Source of the DNA: Mycobacterium szulgai
GTDB taxonomy: Bacteria > Actinomycetota > Actinomycetes > Mycobacteriales > Mycobacteriaceae
Assembly: GCF_002116635.1 (NCBI RefSeq)
Contig: NZ_LQPW01000031.1
Span: 186,001 to 250,000 of the forward strand
Direction: 5' to 3'
Length of the DNA: 64,000 nucleotides
This document shows, one piece after another, positions 10,001-16,373 of this stretch. Both the position numbers and the translations under genes were made by a program. The notes beneath the pieces are model-generated. The model was not told the DNA's origin, did not search any database, and saw nothing but the letters and a program-made list of their open reading frames with translations. Positions within the stretch are counted from its first letter, which is position 1. Each line of letters begins with the position of its first letter.

Positions 10001-10352
10001 TGGTGGCCGCGTCGAAATTCGCCAGCGCGTCGCGCAGCCGGGCACGCCTTGTGGCAAGTTCGGGGCCGCTGCCGCGCACCAGATGCTCCACCAGATCGCT
10101 GGCCGGGGGCAGTCGACCATCGAGGGCGGCCACCGTCGCCACGATTTGGTCGCGAACGCGTTCCCGAAGTTCACGGCTGGCCGCGCGGTTGAAAGTGATG
10201 AGCAGCATCTCGTCGAGGGTGACGCCGGTTTCGGCGAGATAGCGGGTCACCAGTCCGGCCAGCGCGAATGTCTTTCCGGTGCCGGCACTGGCTTCCAGCA
10301 CTGTGGTGGAACCGATTTCGGGCAGCGCACCCTGGAGATCGAAGCGTTCCAT
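7071..10352 (-). CDS. recB: exodeoxyribonuclease V beta subunit RecB (helicase-nuclease)
   Basis: RecB is the 3'-5' superfamily 1A helicase and the nuclease of RecBCD. The 1093-residue protein has Walker A (VLEASAGTGKTFALAGLV), motif II (VLVDEFQDTDPIQW), motif III (LIGDPKQAIYGFRGGDIHTY), motif V (VFVAKGLQFPIVYLPF) and motif VI (YVALTRAQSQLVAW). The C-terminal nuclease domain keeps the catalytic core YLVVDYKTNNLG. The ATG at 10352 shares one base with the recC TGA stop; the frame is open to 10391, but the overlapping ATG gives the standard N-terminus MERFDLQG. All catalytic motifs look intact. Confidence 0.96.
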   Translation of the reverse strand: MERFDLQGALPEIGSTTVLEASAGTGKTFALAGLVTRYLAETGVTLDEMLLITFNRAASRELRERVRDQIVATVAALDGRLPPASDLVEHLVRGSGPELATRRARLRDALANFDAATIATTHEFCGSVLKSLGVAGDTDTGLTLLEDLDDLVTEIVDDRYLAHFGRNEDEPVLSYGQALSLAREVVNDPCAQLRPLDPEPDSEAAVRLRFATEVVDELEQRKRRLRILGYDDLLTRLAKALEAEDSPARERMRRRWRIVLVDEFQDTDPIQWRVLECAFHGHSALILIGDPKQAIYGFRGGDIHTYLKAARSADARYTLGVNWRSDEVLVQSLQSVLRGATLGHPEIVVHDVDARHSGHRLAGAPHQQPFRLRIVTRPTVGYEGTANVPIDVLRRHIPTDLAVDIAALLASGATFDGKPVAAGHIAVIVEHHRDARACRDALAAAGIPAIYTGDTDVFASQAARDWLCLLEAFDAPQRSGLVRAAACTMFFGETAETLAAQGDTLTDRVAGTLRQWTDQARQRGVAAVFEAAQLAGMGRRVLAQRGGERHMTDLAHIAQLLHEIAHRQRYGLPALRDWLRKQCDGRSGAIEHNRRLDSDAAAVQIMTVFVAKGLQFPIVYLPFMFNRHVRSDDILLYHDQTDTRCLYIGGSRRSPARREVEELNRIEAARDNIRLTYVALTRAQSQLVAWWAPTKDEVNGGLSRLLRGRGIGDPQVPDGCDPRISDEEAGAVFAQWEAGGGPAVEVSTIVPSAAPYAVAPAAGLAVRHFHRTIDTAWRRTSYSALVRDAQAVDVVSEPEVEVRDDEVEATVVTAPRAGADIVSPLADMPSGATFGSLVHAVLETADPHAPDLTGELSEQVRQHIGWWPIDTGTPDPAPVLGAALVPMQDTSLGPLAAGLTLREIGKRDRLRELDFEIPLAGGDLRGQVPDVSLADVGSLLRLHLPADDPLFSYADRLSSAALGRQSLRGYLAGSIDVVLRLPGQQYLVVDYKTNNLGPTAADYSFPRLAEAMLHSDYPLQALLYTVVLHRFLRWRQPGYEPARHVGGVLYLFVRGMCGAQTPVTDGHPAGVFSWFPPAQLVVAVSDLLDAGGP

Positions 10353-13300
10353 CACCCAGGCTCCCGTTCCGAGCACAACATCGGCTGCCACAACCGCATC
10401 GCCAGCGAGCCCAGCCGGGTGTTTTCGCCGGGCATCTCTTCGCCGGCCCGCGGTGGTCCCAGCAGCGCATCAAGTCTGGGTCGCTCGCCCCAGACCCGCG
10501 CGTGTGCGGGTTCGCTGTCGTCGCCGGGGCGATAGTTGTTGGACTGCCAAGTTTGCAGCGCGGCCGCGTACGGGTCGTCATCGTCGCGGCGCGCCTCGGC
10601 CCAGGCGCAGGACGTCTTCAGCGGCAGCGGCAGCGGCTCACGACGGCCCGCGTCGTACAGCGACACCAGGTCTCGTAGCACGGCCAGCGGATCGGGCGGC
10701 GGCGCGAACAGCCGCTGGGCGATGCGGTTTCGGCTCTTGCCGCGCCCGATGCACAGTGCGGTCCATTGCCGGCCTGGGGACTGTGCCGCCAAGGCGACCA
10801 ACGCGATCCAGGCGGCCAGCACATGCTTGGGCGCCAGTTTCGAGTAGGTCACCGCCACCGTGTGGGAGCCGAACACCGGCGCGACCGTTCCGGTGAGCCG
10901 GCGTCCGCTGCCGAGGTCGACGTCGAGGTCGTACGCATCGCCGTCGCCCGCGCGATGCCGCAGCGCGACCAGCGCGAGATCGCGTGCCAGATCCCGGATT
11001 TCGGTTGCCTTGCGCATGCCGAGACGTCCGGGTGGCAGCGTGCCACGACGCCACTCGGCGTGGGCGGCGGTATCGGGATGCATGCCGCCCAGCATGTCGC
11101 GCAGCATCCGATCGCCGACGGTCCACGCCTGAAGGGCGTCGATCTCAACGGGCATCGCGTCCTCGACGGTGTCGACGTCCCAGGGCAGGGTGTAGTCGAG
11201 CGTCCGGAAGAATCCCTTGACCGGGTCCTTGAAGAAGTCGAGCAGATCCGCCAGGGTCACGTCCTGCGGTGGTGCCGCCGGCAGCAGATCGGTGATGAAT
11301 GCCGTTGGGGTGCAACGCAGCCCGTTCACCGACTCGGCGGCGGCCAGCGCGGCGGGGTCGAAGGTGAACGGCTTGCCGGGCACCAGCGCGCCCGGTGCGA
11401 CGTTCTTGCGGTCGAACGGCTGCAGCGGGTGGTGGGTGACGACGTGCTCGCGAGCCGGCACCTCAGTGGGCTCAGTGGTGGCATCCAGCGCGTCGAGCAA
11501 CTCGGTCAGCGGGACCGACGGCGGGCGCGACTGACCGCTGTGCTCGTCGGCGCCGGTATAGGTGATCACCAGCGTCTCGGTGGCAGCACCGATGGCGTCG
11601 AGCAGCAATTGGCGGTCCTCAGCGCGGATGTCACGCTCACCGGTCATCGGTTCCAGCGCCAATACGTCGTCACCGTCAGAGACACTGTGCCGCGGGAAGC
11701 GCCCGTCATCCAGCCCGACCAGGCACACTACCCGGTGCGGGACCGAGCGCATCGGCACCATGGTGCAGACCGTCAGCGTTCCGGTGCGGAAGTTGGCGCG
11801 CGTCGGGCGCCCGGCCAGATGGCCGTCCAGCAATGCGGACACATCGGACAGGCGCAGTTGCGCCGACGCGCGGGGGCCGGCCTGGGCGACGACGGCGGCG
11901 AACTCACGCTGCAACTGTGCGCGCGGCCAATCCTCATCGGCGCGGGCCAGCAGGCTCACACCGTCGGTCAAGGCATCGAGCCATTCGGTCAATGGCTTAG
12001 TGCCGCTGAGGGTTTCGGTAATCAGCCGTAGTCGCTCGACGTATTCGGCCAGCCGGCCCGCCAACTGCACCCGATTGCTGCCGACATCGTCGAGCGGCAG
12101 TGCGGTGTCCAGCCAGGCCCGCGAATCATCGGACATCGCCACCCCGGTCAGGATGCGGTCGAGGCCGAATCGCCAGGTGTTGTGCACGAAATGGTCCAGC
12201 CCGTAGGGCAAGCGATGACGCGAGTCGAAACCCCACCGGACGTTCGACTGGCGCACCCAGTCGGTGATCGCGTCCAGGTCGTCGTCGGTGAACCCGAAGC
12301 GGGCCCGCACCGGCGCGGCCTGGGCGAGGTTGAGGACCTGGCTGGCGGTGGCGCGGGTGCCGGCGACGGCGAGCAGTTCCGCGGCGACACCGAGCAACGG
12401 ATTGGTCTGGATGAGTGCCCGGTCGGCGAGCTTGACCCGCAACCGGTGCGCGGGGTGGCTCTCGCCGCCGACGTCGCCGAGTCCGAAGCCGGCGACGATC
12501 AGCGGCGCATAGGTTTCGATGTCGGGACACATCACCACGATGTCGCGAGGTTGCAACGTCGGGTCGTCCTCGAGGAGACCGAGCAGTACTTCGCGCAGCA
12601 CATCGATCTGCCGGGCCGGGCCGTGACAGGCGTGCACCTGCACCGTTCTGTCGCTGACGGCCAGCACCCGTCCGTCCGGACGCACGGCATTGGCGGCGAT
12701 GTCGGACTGCAGCCAGCCGAGCAGTGTATCGGGTTTCGTTGTGCCACCGATGAATTCGTCAGTGACGGGGGAGGCGGGCAGGGCGCGCTGCAGCTCGCGC
12801 AGGTCGCGGCCCAGCGTCTCGAGCAGCGGATGCCGGGCGGCTTGCCGGCTGGTGTCCACGCGTCGCGCAACCGCGCCGTGCAAGCCGGTGAGTGCCCGCC
12901 ACATTTCATCGCTGGGGTGTGGCAACCACAGGTGCAGATCGTGGTGGGTGGCCAGCGCGTCGAGCAACTCGATGTCGGTGACCGGCAGCCGGGTGTGGCC
13001 GAACAGCGACAGCCGGGAGGGCAGGTCGGCGGGCGAGGCGCGCAGCCGGGCCACGGTGTCGGCGTGGCGGACATGCGGCGGATCGGCCGATACCTGCGCG
13101 ACCAGTGACCGCCACAGCGACGCCTGCCAGGCCAAATCGCCATCCAGGTCGCCCAGCTCTCCGTCCAGCCAGTCGACGAGCAGCCCGGGCCGCTGCCGGG
13201 CATAGGAGGCGAACAAACCGGCAAGCCGGCGGGCCACCGCGTAGCGACGGCCGCTGCGCAACCGCGCCTCGGCCCCGGTGTCGAAGTGTCCCAGGTGTTT

Positions 13301-13651
13301 TGCCAGCGGGCGGCACCACGGCTCATCCAGGCCGGCGTCGATCACTTCCAGCAGCGGCCACGTCATCGCTTCCGGCGACCACGGGTCGTCGTCGACCGTG
13401 CCGGTGATCTCGGCGATAAGCGACGCGGGACTGCGAAACGTCACGCCCGCGCATACGCCGTCACCATAGCCACTGCCATGCGCTGCCCCCAAGACGTGCG
13501 AAAGCCGCTGACTGAGCCAGCGCTCGACCCCGCGCGCCGGCACCAGCACCAGTTCCTCGTCGAACGGGTCGGCCGGGGGTTGCGCCAGCAGCGCGCCGAG
13601 CCCATCGGCAAGTAGGTCGGTGCGCTCGGCACGGTGGAGATGAAGCGCCAT
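10352..13651 (-). CDS. recC: exodeoxyribonuclease V gamma subunit RecC
   Basis: RecC is the scaffold subunit of RecBCD: an inactive helicase-like protein that splits the duplex and, in E. coli, reads the Chi site. This copy has 1099 residues, as expected for mycobacteria. Recognisable segments are the N-terminal LVLVPARGVERWLSQRLS, DIVVMCPDIETYAPLI, and VVCLVGLDDGRFPRHS. It opens the recC-recB-recD operon; its stop overlaps the recB start by one base. The ATG at 13651 has no obvious strong Shine-Dalgarno sequence. The operon promoter must lie in the 66 bp shared with the divergent nitroreductase gene. Confidence 0.95.
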   Translation of the reverse strand: MALHLHRAERTDLLADGLGALLAQPPADPFDEELVLVPARGVERWLSQRLSHVLGAAHGSGYGDGVCAGVTFRSPASLIAEITGTVDDDPWSPEAMTWPLLEVIDAGLDEPWCRPLAKHLGHFDTGAEARLRSGRRYAVARRLAGLFASYARQRPGLLVDWLDGELGDLDGDLAWQASLWRSLVAQVSADPPHVRHADTVARLRASPADLPSRLSLFGHTRLPVTDIELLDALATHHDLHLWLPHPSDEMWRALTGLHGAVARRVDTSRQAARHPLLETLGRDLRELQRALPASPVTDEFIGGTTKPDTLLGWLQSDIAANAVRPDGRVLAVSDRTVQVHACHGPARQIDVLREVLLGLLEDDPTLQPRDIVVMCPDIETYAPLIVAGFGLGDVGGESHPAHRLRVKLADRALIQTNPLLGVAAELLAVAGTRATASQVLNLAQAAPVRARFGFTDDDLDAITDWVRQSNVRWGFDSRHRLPYGLDHFVHNTWRFGLDRILTGVAMSDDSRAWLDTALPLDDVGSNRVQLAGRLAEYVERLRLITETLSGTKPLTEWLDALTDGVSLLARADEDWPRAQLQREFAAVVAQAGPRASAQLRLSDVSALLDGHLAGRPTRANFRTGTLTVCTMVPMRSVPHRVVCLVGLDDGRFPRHSVSDGDDVLALEPMTGERDIRAEDRQLLLDAIGAATETLVITYTGADEHSGQSRPPSVPLTELLDALDATTEPTEVPAREHVVTHHPLQPFDRKNVAPGALVPGKPFTFDPAALAAAESVNGLRCTPTAFITDLLPAAPPQDVTLADLLDFFKDPVKGFFRTLDYTLPWDVDTVEDAMPVEIDALQAWTVGDRMLRDMLGGMHPDTAAHAEWRRGTLPPGRLGMRKATEIRDLARDLALVALRHRAGDGDAYDLDVDLGSGRRLTGTVAPVFGSHTVAVTYSKLAPKHVLAAWIALVALAAQSPGRQWTALCIGRGKSRNRIAQRLFAPPPDPLAVLRDLVSLYDAGRREPLPLPLKTSCAWAEARRDDDDPYAAALQTWQSNNYRPGDDSEPAHARVWGERPRLDALLGPPRAGEEMPGENTRLGSLAMRLWQPMLCSEREPG

Positions 13652-13717
13652 CGGGCGCCACCATAGACCGCCCCACCGACGCCGGTGGCACGATGGTCAA
13701 GACGAGGGAGGGGTGCG

Positions 13718-14233
13718 ATGGAGACGTGGGACGCGATCTGCGCTCGGCGCAATGTCCGGCAGTACCGGTCCGAACAGGTTTCAGCGGCCGATCTGAATCG
13801 GATTGCCGAAGCCGGGTGGCGGGCGCCGTCGGCGAAGAACCGCCAGCCGTGGGACTTCGTCATCGTCACCGATCGCGATCAGCTGCAAGAACTCTCGACG
13901 GTCTGGATAGGTGCCGGTCACATCGCCTCGGCGGCGGCCGCCATTGCGTTGGTGGTGCCGGTTCCGCCGGACGAGCGCCGCAAGCTCACCGACCAGTACG
14001 ACGTCGGCCAGGCCACGATGGCGATGATGATCGCGGCCACCGATCTGGGCATCGGCACCGGACATTCGGCGGTGGGGGACCAGGACAAAGCGCGCGCCAT
14101 CCTGGGTGTTCCGGACGATCACCTGGTCGCCTACATGCTCGGCATCGGATATCCGGCCGATCGCCCACTGCGACCGATCCGCAAACCGAACCGGCGGCCC
14201 TTCGATGAGGTTGTCCACCACGGGCGCTGGTGA
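13718..14233 (+). CDS. nitroreductase family FMN-dependent oxidoreductase
   Basis: This 171-residue protein is a short nitroreductase-fold flavoprotein. The N-terminal segment AICARRNVRQYRSEQVSAAD carries the FMN-phosphate-binding arginines, and APSAKNRQPWDFVIV is the second FMN-contact loop. The C-terminal GIGYPADRPLRPIRKPNRRP is typical. Such enzymes are dimers that use NAD(P)H to reduce nitro, quinone or similar groups. The ATG at 13718 follows a strong GGAGGGG and is preferred over the frame's first ATG at 13685. It is divergent from recC by 66 bp and precedes the cyanase gene by about 155 bp in the same direction. Confidence 0.88.
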   Translation: METWDAICARRNVRQYRSEQVSAADLNRIAEAGWRAPSAKNRQPWDFVIVTDRDQLQELSTVWIGAGHIASAAAAIALVVPVPPDERRKLTDQYDVGQATMAMMIAATDLGIGTGHSAVGDQDKARAILGVPDDHLVAYMLGIGYPADRPLRPIRKPNRRPFDEVVHHGRW

Positions 14234-14387
14234 ACGATGGTGCGTCAGCCCAACGGCTATTACGGCTACGGCGAACCGTGGTTTTCCACGCGGCTGGTCA
14301 CCGCCACGAAACCGCGGTGATAAGTGAGTGTGTCCTATGGGGTCTTCATGGGTCTGAAAATCGGCCGTTAGCGGGCATGCTGGGGTC

Positions 14388-14843
14388 ATGAACAGAAACG
14401 AGATCACCGAACGGATCGTCGTTGCCCGCCTGACCAAGGGGCTGAGCTGGCAGCAACTGGCCGACGCCATCGGCAAGCCGGTCTTGTGGACCACTTCGGC
14501 GCTACTCGGGCAACATCCGATACCCCCCGAGCTCGGCAAGGTCCTGCTCGAGATGTTGGGTCTCGATGATTCGGCGGTGCCCGTCCTGGCGGCGCCACCA
14601 ATGCGCGGCGGCCTGCCCACCGCAATTCCCACCGACCCCACCATCTACCGCTTCTACGAGGCGCTTCAGGTCTACGGCGGCGCGATCAAGGAGTTGATTC
14701 ATGAAAAGTTCGGCGACGGCATCATGAGCGCCATCAACTTCAGCGTCGACATGCAGAAGAAGCCGCACGAATCCGGTGATCGCGTGGTGGTGACATTCGA
14801 CGGCAAATTCCTTCCTTACCAATGGGTTTCGGTGGACAGCTGA
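14388..14843 (+). CDS. cynS: cyanate hydratase (cyanase)
   Basis: Cyanase converts cyanate and bicarbonate to carbamate, which decays to ammonia and CO2; it is a cytosolic decamer. The 151-residue protein has the N-terminal helical domain and the highly conserved C-terminal catalytic domain. The three catalytic residues of the E. coli enzyme correspond to Arg88 and Glu91 in TDPTIYRFYEALQVYG and Ser114 in GIMSAINFSVDM. The ending (VVVTFDGKFLPYQW) is also typical. No cyanate transporter (cynT/cynX) or cynR-type regulator is adjacent. The patatin gene begins 11 bp after its stop, so the two are probably co-transcribed. Confidence 0.96.
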   Translation: MNRNEITERIVVARLTKGLSWQQLADAIGKPVLWTTSALLGQHPIPPELGKVLLEMLGLDDSAVPVLAAPPMRGGLPTAIPTDPTIYRFYEALQVYGGAIKELIHEKFGDGIMSAINFSVDMQKKPHESGDRVVVTFDGKFLPYQWVSVDS

Positions 14844-14854
14844 GAGGGCGGTCC

Positions 14855-15883
14855 ATGGCATATCAGCGTTCCCCGCGGCCCAAGCCGGTGGATTTTGTCC
14901 TCTCGGGTGGCGGCGTCAAGGGCGTTGGCCTGGTCGGTGCTGTTGTCGCGGTCCTGGACGCCGGATACTCGGTCAAGCGGGTGTCCGGCGTCTCGGCCGG
15001 TTCCCTGGTCGGGTCGATCCTGGCGGCCGCGTCCAACGGCGATCAGCTGACCACCGCGGACATCAAAGAAATCGCGCTCACGTTGCCGTACGAGAAGTTT
15101 CGCGACGCCGGCCCCATCGGTCGGCTGCCAGTCGTGGGTCAGACCTGGGGACTGTTGCGTGACAACGGAATCTACCGCGGTGACTTCGCTCACGAATGGG
15201 TCCGCGGCGAGCTGAAGAACCTGGGCGTGAGTACTTTCGGCGATCTAGCCCTGACCGACAAGCAGATTCGCCCGGAGCGCCGCTACCGTTTGGCGGTCAC
15301 CGTCACCGACGTCACCACCGGCCAGTTGGTCCGGCTGCCCTGGGACTATCAGCGCGTATACGGACTCGATCCCGACGAGCAATCGGTTGCCGACGCGGTT
15401 CGGGCGTCGATGTCGATTCCGTTCTACTTCCGGCCGGTCACGCTGACCAGCGCCGCCGGGCTCACCTCCACCCTGGTCGACGGTGGAGTGCTGTCGAATT
15501 TCCCGATCGACTCGTTCGACCGGCCCGACGGAAAACCGCCGCGCTGGCCGACTTTCGGTGTCACCGTGCTGCCGAACCTGCCCGAGGGAAACGACCAGCT
15601 GATCCCGGGCGTGGGTGCGCTGCGTCTGCTGGGCCCGCCCTCGGTGCTGCTCGAACAGCTGATCACCACTATGTTCGTCGGGCGTGACCAGACCCATCTG
15701 AACCAGCCATGGGTCAGCGCGCGCGCGATCCGGGTCGACTCAACCGCGGTCAACTTCCTCGATTTCGGCATTTCGCGAAAAGACGCCGAAGCGCTCTACC
15801 GCAAGGGCTACGACGCGGGGCAGGAGTTTCTCTCGACCTGGAACTGGGTCGAATACCTCGAACGGTTCCGCCAGTACCATTAG
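14855..15883 (+). CDS. patatin-like phospholipase
   Basis: The 342-residue protein is a Ser-Asp dyad lipid acyl hydrolase. The oxyanion loop is LSGGGVKGVGLVGAVVAVL, the nucleophile is Ser47 in SGVSAGSLVGS, and the catalytic Asp209 lies in LVDGGVLSNFPID. There is no signal peptide or transmembrane segment, so it is probably cytosolic or membrane-associated. The ATG at 14855 follows GAGAGGGCGG and starts 11 bp after cynS; the frame is open to 14822, overlapping cynS, but without a better site. Co-transcription with cyanase is unusual, and no shared pathway is obvious. The lipid substrate is unknown. Confidence 0.9.
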   Translation: MAYQRSPRPKPVDFVLSGGGVKGVGLVGAVVAVLDAGYSVKRVSGVSAGSLVGSILAAASNGDQLTTADIKEIALTLPYEKFRDAGPIGRLPVVGQTWGLLRDNGIYRGDFAHEWVRGELKNLGVSTFGDLALTDKQIRPERRYRLAVTVTDVTTGQLVRLPWDYQRVYGLDPDEQSVADAVRASMSIPFYFRPVTLTSAAGLTSTLVDGGVLSNFPIDSFDRPDGKPPRWPTFGVTVLPNLPEGNDQLIPGVGALRLLGPPSVLLEQLITTMFVGRDQTHLNQPWVSARAIRVDSTAVNFLDFGISRKDAEALYRKGYDAGQEFLSTWNWVEYLERFRQYH

Positions 15884-15893
15884 CGGCGCTGCG

Positions 15894-16373
15894 TTAACTC
15901 GTCAACACCTGCGGCGAGAGCTCCTTGAGCATCGCATTGGACCAGCGCATTTGGCGCAGCGTCTCGGGATGACACCGTGCCGTCAGCGCGACGAGCTCCT
16001 GGTCTTTGGCGGCCTGCGCGGCTTGCCCCAGCAGTTCCCAATCCAGCGACACGCCCGCAGCCAGCCGGTGCGTCCGCCGCAAATCGGCGAGCAACAGCAG
16101 CGCCGGTTCCGGGCGGTTGCGCAACAACCCACTCGTTCGCGACCACACAGTCCGGGCCGCGGCCCCCGTACGCGGGTTCTCCGACAGCCGCAGCCCGTAG
16201 TTGCTGCCGTGGTCGGCCAGTTCAGACAGGTGGCGCTGCGACCACTGCGCCAAGTCGTGTGCGATGTGGCAGATGTCCTGGTCGCTGCGATGCCGGGCGG
16301 CGATGACGTTGAGGCGGTGGGCGAGTTTGCGTTCGGAGCGATGAAGTTCGCGGATCGCCAATTTGAGCTTCAT
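15894..16373 (-). CDS. small all-helical protein, ferritin-like by appearance, partner of the molybdopterin oxidoreductase
   Basis: The 159-residue protein starts MKLKLAIRELHRSERKLAHR at an ATG (16373) that overlaps the stop of the molybdopterin oxidoreductase as ATGA. It appears wholly helical, with regularly placed Glu, His and Asp residues (ELHRSERKL; ICHIAHDLAQWSQRHLSELAD; DLRRTHRLAAGVSLDWELLG; ALTARCHPETLRQMRW). This recalls a four-helix ferritin-like or hemerythrin-like bundle, but no definite metal site can be assigned. There is no signal peptide or membrane segment. Translational coupling to a redox enzyme suggests a partner or accessory protein. I do not recognise a named family. Confidence 0.75.
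   Translation of the reverse strand: MKLKLAIRELHRSERKLAHRLNVIAARHRSDQDICHIAHDLAQWSQRHLSELADHGSNYGLRLSENPRTGAAARTVWSRTSGLLRNRPEPALLLLADLRRTHRLAAGVSLDWELLGQAAQAAKDQELVALTARCHPETLRQMRWSNAMLKELSPQVLTS

Noticed and set aside
14237..14320. A 27-codon frame (MVRQPNGYYGYGEPWFSTRL...) between the nitroreductase and cynS
   Set aside because: There is no ribosome site and no family match; the odd YYGYG composition is worth a look only if it is conserved.
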